Below are positions 44,641 through 53,717 of a stretch of DNA of 64,000 nt, piece by piece. The DNA is from JASJCL01 sp050291585 (GTDB lineage: Bacteria; Desulfobacterota; Desulfobacteria; Desulfobacterales; Desulfosarcinaceae). Location of the stretch: contig JBNKKA010000001.1 in NCBI GenBank assembly GCA_050291585.1, positions 1 to 64,000 on the forward strand. Direction: 5' to 3'. The translations under genes were made by a program, and so were the position numbers. Numbering within the stretch: position 1 is the stretch's first letter; each line of letters opens with the position of its first letter. The notes under the pieces are model-generated. The model ran no database searches. It was not told the origin of the DNA and was given only the letters and a program-made list of their open reading frames with translations.

Positions 44641-47616
44641 TCACTCGGTGATCAACACCAGTTGGTGAACCCGGGGTTCGCCGGCAACGCTGAAACTTAC
44701 GGTCTGCCCGGCGTAGTAATCGTCCAATGCCACACCCACCGCAAAGCTGCTTCCGGCGGCGGCGTTAATCTCCGCCACCGCGGCCGTATCCAGAGGTATC
44801 TCCAAAACCCTGCCCACATCCGCCGGAGAGAAGGTCCAGCGGCCAAGGGCGTTACCATCGCCCAAATCGTCATAGATGGGTACCGATCCCGAGCTGGTCT
44901 CCAAGAGGCCGGCATCCGTTGTGATCGCCCAGAATTCAAGGCTTTCACTGGGATCGATACTATCATAGGCCACCAGTTCCAACCGCAGGCTGGCAGCGGC
45001 GACAGCGCCCGAAAGCCCCCCGAGATCGAAGATAAAATAGGAGCGGTAGTCTGAGCCGCCCACTGCGCCGAGCAGGGTCCCGTCGTCGGGAGGATCATGA
45101 AAACCGTCGTCGCGGTAATGGCCGCGCTGCGCGGCATCGATGACGGGGTTGGCCTCGCGGGGATGGCTCGCTAGGATATATTCGCTCAGGTTGGTGAGTC
45201 CATCGGCGTCTGGGTCACCGTCGGCATCAGCCTGGTCGGTATCCAACTCGTGGGCCATCTCCCAGAAATCGGGCATCTGGTCGCCATCGGTATCGAGGAA
45301 CTCGTCAAAACCCATGTCGGCAGCGACGCCCTGGGGGCGGTCTTCGTCGTCCACATCCAGTGTGGGGGTGGAGGCGGTGTCGGCCTGGGCGATGCATGGC
45401 GAGCCGGCACGCAGATGCAGATCGGTGGCCAAGAGCGGTGGCCGCCGGAGGTTGCCATTGCCCGTATAGCCGTTCTGATCGATGTCGCAGTGGGAGACTG
45501 TGGCGCTGGCATCGGTATGGTCGTAGATCTGGCTGAAGTGGCTCAGGGTATTGTCAATGTCATTGGCGGCAGTATTGCCCCATAGAATGGAGTTGATGAC
45601 GGTGGGTTGGCTGGAAATATTGTAGACACCGCCACCATAGGCCGTTTCACCACCTTCCGACACGACCACCTGGTTTTGGAAAAGGGTGCAGTTGATGATG
45701 GCCACATCGCTGCCGCTGTTGGAGATACCGCCACCATTAGCCGTATACCGCCCGCCGGCGCGGTTTTTCTGAAAACCGCAGTTCTCAATGACGGCGTTGC
45801 TTTCCAGGTTGAAAATAGCCCCCCCGCTGCCGCTGAGACCGCCGGCCGAGTTAGCTGAGAATAGGCATGCCGAGATCTGCGCAGGGCTGCTGCTGTTGTA
45901 AATAGCGCCACCATAACCCCCTTCGCCGCTGGCAGTATTGCCGGCGAACCGGCAACCGAAGATGGTGGTGCTCGAAGACGCATTGTAGATGGCGCCGCCA
46001 TAGTCGCCATAGGCACCAGCGCTGCCATTATCGATAAAATTGCAGGCGATGAAGTGGGTGTCGCTGCGGTATACATAAACAGCGCCGCCATAGGAACTGG
46101 AGGCGCCGCTGACCCGATTGCCTTCGAAGGCGCAATTCTGAAAAATGGGCGCCCCCTGGTTGACGTAGACCGCGCCGCCGAAGGCGTCCGAGGGCCCCGC
46201 AGTGTTGTCGAGAATCCGGCAGTCGACAATCGTGGGTGAAGCGGCATCGATGAAGATAGCCCCGCCCTGGGGCGTACTGCCGGAGATAGCACCATTTTGA
46301 AGGTTTAATCCATCGAGATACGCGTCCCCAGCGATGAAGAGGCAACGGACCGTCCCATTGCCATCAATGAATGTTGCGTAATTATCTCCGGCTCTATGGC
46401 TCGGATGGCTCTCACTTCCGGCAAAACCACCGCGCACAAAAATGGCCGTGTTGATAGCCAGCTGAGTGGTGAGCAGATAGGTGCCGTTCTTGACCCAGAT
46501 CTCATCGCCAGAAACCGCCTGGGTCAGGGCGCCCTGGATCGTGTTAAAGGCCGTGGTCCAGGTCCGGCCGTCGCCACCGCCCCCCAAATCTGCATCCACA
46601 TACCAGACCCGCCGGAACGCCACATTGAGGGTCTGGTCGGCGGTGACCGCCGCAAAGCGGTAGCTGTCGCCCACCGCAACGGGCGTTCCATTCACCGTGA
46701 CGGCATGGATGAAATAACCCGCATCGGCCGTGAAGGTGAAAGTGGGTCGCGACCCCTCGCTGACAACGACCGCTCCGGCCGGATCGATACTGCCGCCAAC
46801 CGTGGTCGTGGCGTCAATGGTATAGCTGGGAAAACTGCCCGTGGAAAAGGTCCAGGTGTAGGCCTCGGCCATGGGACTGCCGTCCAGGTCCTCAATGGCG
46901 GTGGTAAGGGTGGCCGTATAGGTGGTCTCCGGCGCCAGAGCCTCTCGGGGGATCAGGCTGGCCGTATGGTTATCGGCGTCGTAGGCAATGTCGCCGGGCA
47001 CCTGGGTCGCGCCTGCAAACAGGGTGAAACTGGCCGCGCTCAGAGTGGCATCCGCAAGGGCTTCGCTGAAGGTGGCCGTCAGGGTGGGGGTGTGGGGCAG
47101 GTCGGCGGCTCCTGCCGCGGGCTGGGTGGCAACCACAAAGGGCGGGTTGGCGTCCATACATTGGTAGCTCATGGCGATGGTCGTTGCTTCGGTGGGGGGA
47201 TCAATGGTGACGTTTATGCCTGCAGTTTCTCCCCGCCAGCAGGCCTCACCGGCCACTTGGCCCTCCCCCACCACCCGATAACCGTCCCCCACCGGAATAC
47301 CGTCAAGGGTCAAACTGTGTTGATCGCAGGCAATACTTGCAGCGGTGACCGTGTCCCCCCCGGCATCGTATAGCGTGGCGCGGATCGTATCGATGAGATA
47401 GTCGCGGCAGATATCGCCGCTGAGAGATCGCGGGATGTTGACCGCCGGAGCCTCACCTTGCCATATCATACCCAAGGTGATCGAACCTGTGGAAACGGAA
47501 CCGCTTCCCTGGGTGCCTGAACCACCACCGCAGGCCAGAAAAAGAAAAGCAACCCCCATGGTCAGCAGCCACAGGCGATTGCTTTTTTTGATTGGATCAA
47601 CAATTGACAGACGCAT
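44641..47616 (-). CDS. Large lipoprotein with Ig-like and beta-helix repeats
   Basis: 991 residues from the second of two adjacent ATG codons. Signal peptide with lipobox (GVAFLFLA|CGGG). Order: an SbsA-type Ig domain (about 150-255: PPFVVATQPAAGAADLPHTP, TYTATLTTAIEDLDG), a bacterial-repeat domain (about 262-330), a right-handed beta-helix of about 300 residues with repeats of GGAIYNSSS/GGAVYVYRS type (choice-of-anchor Q style), a Ca2+-binding-like DTDGDQMPDFWEMAHELDTD segment and a C-terminal beta domain. Similar to surface-displayed POMP/beta-helix proteins. No catalytic residues recognised; adhesion or polysaccharide contact is likely. It is the last gene of the caspase-DUF4384 series on the minus strand. 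Confidence 0.82.
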   Translation of the reverse strand: MRLSIVDPIKKSNRLWLLTMGVAFLFLACGGGSGTQGSGSVSTGSITLGMIWQGEAPAVNIPRSLSGDICRDYLIDTIRATLYDAGGDTVTAASIACDQHSLTLDGIPVGDGYRVVGEGQVAGEACWRGETAGINVTIDPPTEATTIAMSYQCMDANPPFVVATQPAAGAADLPHTPTLTATFSEALADATLSAASFTLFAGATQVPGDIAYDADNHTASLIPREALAPETTYTATLTTAIEDLDGSPMAEAYTWTFSTGSFPSYTIDATTTVGGSIDPAGAVVVSEGSRPTFTFTADAGYFIHAVTVNGTPVAVGDSYRFAAVTADQTLNVAFRRVWYVDADLGGGGDGRTWTTAFNTIQGALTQAVSGDEIWVKNGTYLLTTQLAINTAIFVRGGFAGSESHPSHRAGDNYATFIDGNGTVRCLFIAGDAYLDGLNLQNGAISGSTPQGGAIFIDAASPTIVDCRILDNTAGPSDAFGGAVYVNQGAPIFQNCAFEGNRVSGASSSYGGAVYVYRSDTHFIACNFIDNGSAGAYGDYGGAIYNASSSTTIFGCRFAGNTASGEGGYGGAIYNSSSPAQISACLFSANSAGGLSGSGGAIFNLESNAVIENCGFQKNRAGGRYTANGGGISNSGSDVAIINCTLFQNQVVVSEGGETAYGGGVYNISSQPTVINSILWGNTAANDIDNTLSHFSQIYDHTDASATVSHCDIDQNGYTGNGNLRRPPLLATDLHLRAGSPCIAQADTASTPTLDVDDEDRPQGVAADMGFDEFLDTDGDQMPDFWEMAHELDTDQADADGDPDADGLTNLSEYILASHPREANPVIDAAQRGHYRDDGFHDPPDDGTLLGAVGGSDYRSYFIFDLGGLSGAVAAASLRLELVAYDSIDPSESLEFWAITTDAGLLETSSGSVPIYDDLGDGNALGRWTFSPADVGRVLEIPLDTAAVAEINAAAGSSFAVGVALDDYYAGQTVSFSVAGEPRVHQLVLITE

Positions 47617-47676
47617 CATAATAGCTCAACTTTCCGCGGGGACTGAAGGTAGGATGCCGTTTTAAGCCGGATCGGT

Positions 47677-48018
47677 TTACCACTCCACCGTTACTGAGCC
47701 GGTCTCGTCTCCAGTGTTTTTGTCTTTGTCTCCCCCGCTGCTCCCACCACTGCCGCCGGCTACGACGGCTGCCAAGAGGCCGACGACTGCGGCGAGCCCA
47801 ACGATTCCCCACAGCACTGTACCCTTTTTCCCACCCGCTTTGCCCTTACCCGTCGGAATGGGTTCGGGTGCTGTGGTCTTAAACTGAGGGGCGTTCTGGG
47901 TCACCTTCGTCGATCCCTGGGCCGCAGCGTATGAGGCGGCCAGCGAGATACCCGGTGACTGGACGAAGAGAAAACTGATGATGGCGACGCTGCAAACTAT
48001 CCTTTTTTTCAAATGCAT
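47677..48018 (-). CDS. Small secreted or anchored protein with Gly-rich tail
   Basis: 113 residues beginning MHLKKRIVCSVAIISFLFV; the ATG at 48018 is preceded by GTGAGGTGCAAG. A signal peptide is followed by a short linker rich in Pro and Lys, one membrane helix (VLWGIVGLAAVVGLLAAVVA) and a hydrophilic tail SGGSSGGDKDKNTGDETG. It has no known domain. It lies between the DUF4384 gene (12 nt upstream) and the beta-helix lipoprotein gene, and may connect them in the envelope. Confidence 0.7.
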   Translation of the reverse strand: MHLKKRIVCSVAIISFLFVQSPGISLAASYAAAQGSTKVTQNAPQFKTTAPEPIPTGKGKAGGKKGTVLWGIVGLAAVVGLLAAVVAGGSGGSSGGDKDKNTGDETGSVTVEW

Positions 48019-48030
48019 CTTGCACCTCAC

Positions 48031-48957
48031 TTATTGACCCTGCTGGGTTGTGGCTTTTATCTGATAACGAATCAGCTGTTCCGCACGTTCACCTAAGGGG
48101 ATGGTGGCGACCACGCGAACCAGCGCCTTGATGAAGGCGGTGTGTCCGTCGTAGAGGCCGAAGAGACCTTCCTGGAGGCCCAAGTCACTGAAATCCACCG
48201 GCTGCCGCAGGCCCAGAACATAGATTGCCTCGGTGGTCTTGGAGACTTTGGGGGGCGTATGCGCAATGGGACAGACACCCAGCCGCTTGTCGACGGCGCT
48301 CGGAAAAAGGTGGGGCTTGCCGGCGGTCAGACGATTATGGCTATTCAATTGATTGGGGACCAACCGCAGCACCCGTTCATCTTCAAGAATATTGAAAATA
48401 TAAAAATAACAATCCTTGGAAGCAGTGAGGGTCAGAACCACAGGGTCTCCGTCGACAAACATGGCTTTGTTGAGGCTGGCCTCCAACTGGAAACCCGCCG
48501 CTGGGGGGTCTTGACATTCGCTGATTTGGGCCTGAATTTTGACCTTATATTCGGACTGCGTTCTCCCCGTCTGTGCGTCCGTGGCCGATACCACCGATTC
48601 CCTAATGATCTTTGAGGCAGTCACCCGGCCACAAGGAATAGCCCCCATGATGGGCCCTGCCAACCTCAGGTTAACGAAGAGATCTTCAAGGGAAATATCT
48701 TGAGCCAGGGTTTGGTATATCGCTTCTCGATGGGCTTCTTCCGTGGCGCGAATCCGGGCGTTTGCTTCGTCCACACCCGTGAAGTCGGCACTCCCCTCAA
48801 CGGTCAGCCACCCTGTCTGCGCTAGTACCGATGCCGGTATTGATGCAACTAGTAGCAACCAGAGGGGCAGGATGCAGCACCAGAGGATCCGTCTGCTCTT
48901 CTGCGGCCTGCTGACTTTCCCGTCTGCTCTTTTGCAAGGCGTGGGCACCGTGTTCAT
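48031..48957 (-). CDS. DUF4384 exported protein
   Basis: 308 residues. Signal anchor near 24-46 (RRILWCCILPLWLLLVASIP). Residues about 50-150 resemble a LPP20/FlgT-like domain (GWLTVEGSADFTGVDEANAR). Residues about 163-245 match DUF4384: LEASLNKAMFVDGDPVVLTL, DCYFYIFNILEDERVLRLVP and LTAGKPHLFPS. DUF4384 occurs with caspase-like proteins and Ser/Thr kinases in other bacteria; function unknown. Located 19 nt below the caspase gene and just above the small anchored protein gene, so one operon. Probably periplasmic. Confidence 0.82.
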   Translation of the reverse strand: MNTVPTPCKRADGKVSRPQKSRRILWCCILPLWLLLVASIPASVLAQTGWLTVEGSADFTGVDEANARIRATEEAHREAIYQTLAQDISLEDLFVNLRLAGPIMGAIPCGRVTASKIIRESVVSATDAQTGRTQSEYKVKIQAQISECQDPPAAGFQLEASLNKAMFVDGDPVVLTLTASKDCYFYIFNILEDERVLRLVPNQLNSHNRLTAGKPHLFPSAVDKRLGVCPIAHTPPKVSKTTEAIYVLGLRQPVDFSDLGLQEGLFGLYDGHTAFIKALVRVVATIPLGERAEQLIRYQIKATTQQGQ

Positions 48958-48976
48958 CTCCCCGCTTAACTAGCTA

Positions 48977-50245
48977 CTACCACAGCACATTCCCGATGGC
49001 GATATCCTTCAGTGTCTTCGTCGGTGGTGAAATCATGGGCGTCTGCTCCCGACCCATTTTTCGTGCTTCCCGGCTGACGTGGCGCCGCACAAACTCGTAG
49101 ACCTCCTTGATACTCAGCATGCGGTCATCGTCGCTATCGGCTTCGCCCCCAAGCGCGCGGAGCAGATAATAGGTGAAGAGGCCGTGCTCGGTCTTGGGAA
49201 ATGCATTGCTCATCTGCCCTGAAGAGGAGGCGCTCAAGGCAACCATTCTATTTGGATTCACTTGGACTTGTTTTGTATGGATCAACACCGGACGAGCCCC
49301 CTTGATGAGCATTTCAGCCGCCCGGGAGGCGACCCCGCTGAAGCAGGCATCTAAAAAGACGTAGGAGCGCCGGATTTTCAACTTTTCGATGTCCTTATAA
49401 AAGCTCTTCAGCGGGTAGCCCGTATTGTTGAGAAACCGGACGTCGCCGTCAAAGGGCACCAGGTAAGGACTGCCCCTGTCCGCATCGGGGGCACCGTGGC
49501 CTGCGAAGTAGACATATAGAGTGGTGTCGGGGCTCACATTTTTGGGAATGTACTGCTGCAGGTAGCCTTCGATGCGCGCCCGGGTGGCGTCGCTGTCAAT
49601 GAGCATGATGATGTTCTCTTCGGGGACGCCAAGTACGCGCTTAAAATAATCCCTGACAATCAGGGCATCTTTCTTGGCAAAATCAACCTTGGGCAGATGA
49701 GCATAATCCTCGATGCCAATGATCAAACCCCAATCCTTTGGATAGGGTTTGCGGGAAACGCCTGCGGGGAGGGTAACGCGCTGATAAGAACTCTCCACCT
49801 GAAAGTTGCGCGTATCCACCAGATCCCCATTGTAGTAAACTTTCAGCGTCCATCGGCCCGGGAGGAAGGCGGCCTTATCGCCCTTGAGGTTAAGGCTGTG
49901 CCAGGCGGTGGCTTCACGCACATACTGACCATCCGCCACGTTGAGGGGAAACTCTCCGCTGGAAAGGTAGAGGTCACCGCTGGGGTCGTACCAGTCCCAG
50001 CGCAGCTTGCACTTGCCGGACAGGTTGGCGAACTTCAGGTGAGCCACGACCTTTTCATCTAAGGGCGCAAAGGTCTCAGTGGGGTTTGTGGGAACCGTGA
50101 CCGCATCCTTATCCTCTATGCCTTTGGCGAAGGTGGTGCTGACGAACTTGACACTCGGTTTGCGAGGTGTCGACGAAGTGGTGCTGCAGGAGAGCAGGAG
50201 AATCGGCGAAAGGACCAACACACAGATGCTTAGTACCCGTTTCAT
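48977..50245 (-). CDS. Caspase-family (C14) lipoprotein, intact catalytic dyad
   Basis: 422 residues. Lipobox SPILLLS|C (C20) predicts a lipoprotein. Residues about 30-150 form a beta-rich domain of unknown type. The caspase-like domain (about 170-400) starts with DWGLIIGIEDYAHLPKVDFA and keeps both catalytic residues: H250 in VYFAGHGAPDAD and C301 in FLDACFSG. A C-terminal GLFTYYLLRALGGEAD-DDDRMLSIKEVYEF region is typical of bacterial metacaspase-like proteins. It should be an envelope-exposed Cys protease; its substrate is unknown. First gene of the operon with DUF4384, the small protein and the beta-helix lipoprotein. The leader holds a 14-bp palindrome. Confidence 0.88.
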   Translation of the reverse strand: MKRVLSICVLVLSPILLLSCSTTSSTPRKPSVKFVSTTFAKGIEDKDAVTVPTNPTETFAPLDEKVVAHLKFANLSGKCKLRWDWYDPSGDLYLSSGEFPLNVADGQYVREATAWHSLNLKGDKAAFLPGRWTLKVYYNGDLVDTRNFQVESSYQRVTLPAGVSRKPYPKDWGLIIGIEDYAHLPKVDFAKKDALIVRDYFKRVLGVPEENIIMLIDSDATRARIEGYLQQYIPKNVSPDTTLYVYFAGHGAPDADRGSPYLVPFDGDVRFLNNTGYPLKSFYKDIEKLKIRRSYVFLDACFSGVASRAAEMLIKGARPVLIHTKQVQVNPNRMVALSASSSGQMSNAFPKTEHGLFTYYLLRALGGEADSDDDRMLSIKEVYEFVRRHVSREARKMGREQTPMISPPTKTLKDIAIGNVLW

Positions 50246-50289
50246 AGCAACCTCATTTATAAATACACCGAAAAAAACTAATTATGCTC

Positions 50290-50303
50290 GACGCACATGC
50301 GTC
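50290..50303. promoter_or_regulatory. Palindrome in the caspase/kinase divergent region
   Basis: GACGCA-CA-TGCGTC, perfect 6-bp arms, 45 bases upstream of the caspase start. The region to 50475 is A+T-rich (several TTAATTAATATTAG-like runs near 50395), suitable for divergent promoters, but no clean -35/-10 pair is seen. Confidence 0.35.
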
Positions 50304-50475
50304 CGTTGATCTATAGGAATAAGGGAAGCCAGCCCCCCTCAGCCGAACATCCGTAAAACCGGTCAACCCGATTTGAAAGATAAATATCTGTTTTAATTAA
50401 TATTAGACCCACTAGAACAGAAAACTCGAGGGCTGTCAAGCAAAGCGCGGGTACGAAAAGGACTTCCAGGAAGCA

Positions 50476-51768
50476 TTGATCTTGACCACTCACTACGGAC
50501 GCTATCAAATTAAAAGGGAACTGGGCAGCGGTACCATGGGAGTGGTCTACCTGGCCCACGACCCCCAGATCGATCGCGAGATCGCCCTCAAGGTGCTGCA
50601 ACCAGATAAGGTGGTGAGTGAGGAGTTTGTCCAGCGCTTTCTCAAGGAAGCGTGTGCTATCGGGCGTCTGGCCCATCCCAATATCGTTGTGGTTCACGAT
50701 GTGGGACGCGACCACGGCACCATTTATATCGCCATGGAATACCTGGAAGGCGACACCTTTAGCGAGCTCATCCGGTCGGGAAGACCGGACTATTCCACCT
50801 GGGCCCGTGTGGGGGCAGAGCTGGCCGAGACACTGGCCCACGCTCACGAAAAAGGGATCATTCATCGTGACATTAAACCCTCCAACATCATCATGACAAA
50901 AGATGGGCGCGTCAAGCTGACCGATTTTGGCATTGCCCGCATCGAAGATCCGGCAGCCACCCTCCAAACACAGGTGGGGGCCATTCTCGGAACGCCCAGC
51001 TATATGTCGCCCGAGCAGGTCTCCGGGAAGACCGTAGACGGTCGCAGCGACCTCTTCTCTTTGGGGGTCGTGCTCTATGAGTGGCTGCTCGGTCAGCGGC
51101 CCTTCACCGGTGGGAACATCACCGCCGTCTTTCGCGCCATCACGGACCAAAAGCCACCGCCGCCGCGGGATCTGGATCCCGCGTTACCGTCATCTCTGTC
51201 CGAGTTGCTTCTCAAAATGCTCCAGAAACCTGTAGACCTGCGCTTCTGTGATGGCCACGAAATGGCAACCGCATTGCGTAACAGCCTGAAACAGACGCTG
51301 CCCCTGGGGATACCTGCCAAACGGAATCCACCCCACCCCAAAAAAAATCACTCCAAATGGCTCCTGGGGGGAATCGGATTTGCCCTCCTCGCCATGGCGG
51401 TGTACTACGGCGGGCCCAAAATGGTTCAACATTTCCGGCCTTGGATAGATCCGCCGCAATCTGCCGTGTCGGCTCAGCAGCCGCCGGCTGAAACGCCACA
51501 CGGTGCGACCCAAATCCCTGAATCAGAAGCGGCCCCTCGCGAAGTCCGCCTACGTGAAGCCAATCTTCTCGTGAGCAGTGCCCCGCCGGGTGCCCAGATC
51601 TTCATTAACCAGAACCTCAAGGGGACAGCGCCGGCGCAACTCACTTTGCCCTTGGGCGACTATGATGTGCGCCTTCGCCTGGCCGACCACTATGAGTGGG
51701 AAGCCCAAATCCAGCTCAGTGAACCCGGCCAGATGCCCCTGCACGTCAAGCTTGTGCCAAAACAATAA
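50476..51768 (+). CDS. Membrane Ser/Thr protein kinase with PEGA domain
   Basis: 430 residues from a TTG preceded by CCAGGAAGCA. The Hanks-type kinase domain (about 8-265) is intact: glycine loop GSGTMGVVYLA, ATP lysine in EIALKVL, catalytic loop IIHRDIKPSNII, LTDFGIARI, and GTPSYMSPEQV. A membrane helix (about 294-312: WLLGGIGFALLAMAVYY) leads to a periplasmic Pro-rich linker and a PEGA domain (about 360-425: LLVSSAPPGAQIFINQNLKG). It phosphorylates Ser or Thr on cytosolic targets; the nearby FHA and PP2C proteins are natural reader and eraser. PpkA-like in context but with PEGA rather than a vWA sensor. Confidence 0.92.
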   Translation: MILTTHYGRYQIKRELGSGTMGVVYLAHDPQIDREIALKVLQPDKVVSEEFVQRFLKEACAIGRLAHPNIVVVHDVGRDHGTIYIAMEYLEGDTFSELIRSGRPDYSTWARVGAELAETLAHAHEKGIIHRDIKPSNIIMTKDGRVKLTDFGIARIEDPAATLQTQVGAILGTPSYMSPEQVSGKTVDGRSDLFSLGVVLYEWLLGQRPFTGGNITAVFRAITDQKPPPPRDLDPALPSSLSELLLKMLQKPVDLRFCDGHEMATALRNSLKQTLPLGIPAKRNPPHPKKNHSKWLLGGIGFALLAMAVYYGGPKMVQHFRPWIDPPQSAVSAQQPPAETPHGATQIPESEAAPREVRLREANLLVSSAPPGAQIFINQNLKGTAPAQLTLPLGDYDVRLRLADHYEWEAQIQLSEPGQMPLHVKLVPKQ

Positions 51769-51790
51769 TGGACTCACGGCCCTGAATATT

Positions 51791-51821
51791 CGCAACAATC
51801 TATTTTTTCTTCTTTGTTGCG
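51791..51821 (+). terminator. Inverted repeat after the kinase gene
   Basis: CGCAACAA and TTGTTGCG, perfect 8-bp arms around a 15-nt T-rich loop, 22 bases after the kinase stop. May attenuate transcription into the TagF-PP2C gene 205 bases further on. The rest of the gap shows no gene. Confidence 0.35.
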
Positions 51822-52027
51822 TTGAAATAGAAACGGTTTGATGACAACAAGTGACACCTTAGGTTCTCCTTATCTGAAGAATCGACTCGAAGAAAGAAGC
51901 TCTTACCGCTGCAGATGGGTCATATTACCAAGTATTATCTGAGCAAATCTGATTAGATCGTACCAACGGCTTTCGAGATCTCAAGCAAAATCAAAATGTG
52001 CATTGATCCTCATCCGCCGGAGTTTCA

Positions 52028-53464
52028 TTGAAAGACCTAAACACCATACCCGGTTTTTTTGGAAAATCCCCGTCACAAGCAGATTTTGTTTGCCTGCGCC
52101 TGCCATCGGGCTTCGTTCGCACCTGGGAGAATTGGTTGCAGGCCTCGTTGCGGACCAGTCAACGGGTTTTAGGCGATGCCTGGCTGGATCTCTACCTCAG
52201 CAGCCACATCTGGCGCTTCGTCCTTCCGACCAATATCTGCGATGAGGGGGCCTGGGCGGGGGTCCTGATGCCCAGCGTGGACCGTGAGGGACACTATTTC
52301 CCCCTGACCATCGCTGGGCAAATCGCACCATCCCTGGCGCATGGAAAGCTGCTCGATCAGGCGATGGAATGGTTCGATCATCTGGAACGAGTGGCCTTAA
52401 CCTCCCTGGCAGACGGCTTCGATATCGCTCATTTGGATGAAATGCTTCAGGAGGTCGGCTCTATTAGGAGATGGAGAAAGACTTCTTTTCGTCAGATCTT
52501 GTCAAAACCATTCTCAAAAACCGCATCCCAAAGCAGTCTTTGGCAGGCGAGGGGACAAGAACACCTCGCGTCAACCGTGAAAGCGTTCAAGGGGCTGCCC
52601 TCCCCGGAAGACTTCGTGGGTTTAATGACCGAACACTCTCCCCTCAAAGGCAGCGCCAGCGCTTCTCCCGCCAATATGTCGTCCGAAGACAGTACCCAGG
52701 CCCTCTGGCACACAAAGGACCCGGAACCTCCGCCGAACGAGACTACTTTTCCGCGCTTATGGTGCTCCAAGGGCGCCACGGACGTCGGCCTACGCCGCAA
52801 AATCAATGAAGATGCCTATCTGGACATGCCTCAGGCGGGTGTGTGGGCCGTTGCAGACGGCATGGGGGGCCACAGCGCCGGTGATCTGGCCAGCCAGACA
52901 GTGGTGCGTCGATTGGGTCGGATAACACCACAAAATTCCTTGACCGACCTGGAGAGGCTCACCCAGCGGAAGCTCCAGGAGGTCAATGCGGAACTATTGA
53001 GACTGGCCAAAGAGATGGGACCGGCGCATGTGGTCGGCACGACGGTGGTGGCCCTCCTGGCAGTTGGACACGCTTGCGTAGCCCTGTGGGCGGGTGACAG
53101 CCGTCTGTACCGTCACCGTGACGGCTGTTTGGTTCAACTCACCGAAGATCACTCCATGGCAGCCGAAATGGCCAAAATTCCCAACGCCATGCCCAATGGG
53201 TATGGGGACAACATCGTCACAAGAGCATTGGGGGCAGATCCCGTCCTCGAAATAGATCGCATCGCATTCGAGGCCCAGCCGGGTGACTCATACCTGCTCT
53301 GCAGCGATGGATTGTTCAAAGAGGTCCAACCCACCGAAATCAAAAATATATTGACCGAGGGAGACTGCGCAAAGCGCGTAAGCAAATTGATCGAGCTGGC
53401 CCTGGAAAGACAGGCCAGAGACAATGTCACCGTCATTGTCATCTCAGCTGAGCCCGCCGAATAG
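52028..53464 (+). CDS. TagF domain fused to PP2C phosphatase
   Basis: 478 residues from a TTG preceded by CGCCGGAGTTTCA. Residues about 7-140 are a TagF (type VI secretion-associated) domain: PGFFGKSPSQADFVCLRLP, WENWLQASLRTSQRVLG, WAGVLMPSVDREGHYFPLT. A variable linker of about 100 residues follows. Residues about 245-475 are a PP2C phosphatase with all metal-binding motifs: RRKINEDAYLD, AVADGMGGHSAGDLA, WAGDSRLYRHRDG, LLCSDGLFKEV and RDNVTVIVI. TagF-PppA fusions control T6SS assembly in Agrobacterium. Here it should dephosphorylate targets of the upstream kinase. No T6SS structural genes are in the window. Confidence 0.92.
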   Translation: MKDLNTIPGFFGKSPSQADFVCLRLPSGFVRTWENWLQASLRTSQRVLGDAWLDLYLSSHIWRFVLPTNICDEGAWAGVLMPSVDREGHYFPLTIAGQIAPSLAHGKLLDQAMEWFDHLERVALTSLADGFDIAHLDEMLQEVGSIRRWRKTSFRQILSKPFSKTASQSSLWQARGQEHLASTVKAFKGLPSPEDFVGLMTEHSPLKGSASASPANMSSEDSTQALWHTKDPEPPPNETTFPRLWCSKGATDVGLRRKINEDAYLDMPQAGVWAVADGMGGHSAGDLASQTVVRRLGRITPQNSLTDLERLTQRKLQEVNAELLRLAKEMGPAHVVGTTVVALLAVGHACVALWAGDSRLYRHRDGCLVQLTEDHSMAAEMAKIPNAMPNGYGDNIVTRALGADPVLEIDRIAFEAQPGDSYLLCSDGLFKEVQPTEIKNILTEGDCAKRVSKLIELALERQARDNVTVIVISAEPAE

Positions 53465-53560
53465 ATTCTCCTTGGGTCCCCATTCAATCCACGTCATGCC
53501 CCACCTAACAGTTTTCAACTATTGACAGGAGCACCCAAGCTGCTTCAAAATTGAATTATT

Positions 53561-53586
53561 GCTGCAAAAATGAATATTTATGCAGC
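53561..53586. promoter_or_regulatory. Inverted repeat upstream of the hybrid kinase
   Basis: GCTGCA and TGCAGC arms separated by a 14-nt A+T-rich loop; the right side includes TGAATATTTATGCA, which resembles an ARG-box half by one mismatch. It lies 132 bases upstream of the kinase start; operator role is speculative. Confidence 0.25.
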
Positions 53587-53717
53587 CATTGGACCGTCGG
53601 GAGCTAAGATCAGCAGAGCGGGATCCTATCTCCAAAGACTGCGCACACCTCATTTCCATCCGCCGGCCCGCCAAGCAAACCATTATCTGCAACCACCATC
53701 CCAAAACGGAGTCGCCG

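Noticed and set aside
47587..47599. FNR-like TTGATTGGATCAA
   Set aside because: Spacer is 3 instead of 4 bases and it lies inside the signal-peptide coding region of the lipoprotein.
36870..53464. Calling the island a type VI secretion system
   Set aside because: Only regulatory-type domains (kinase, FHA, TagF, PP2C) are present; no sheath, tube, baseplate or membrane-core genes.
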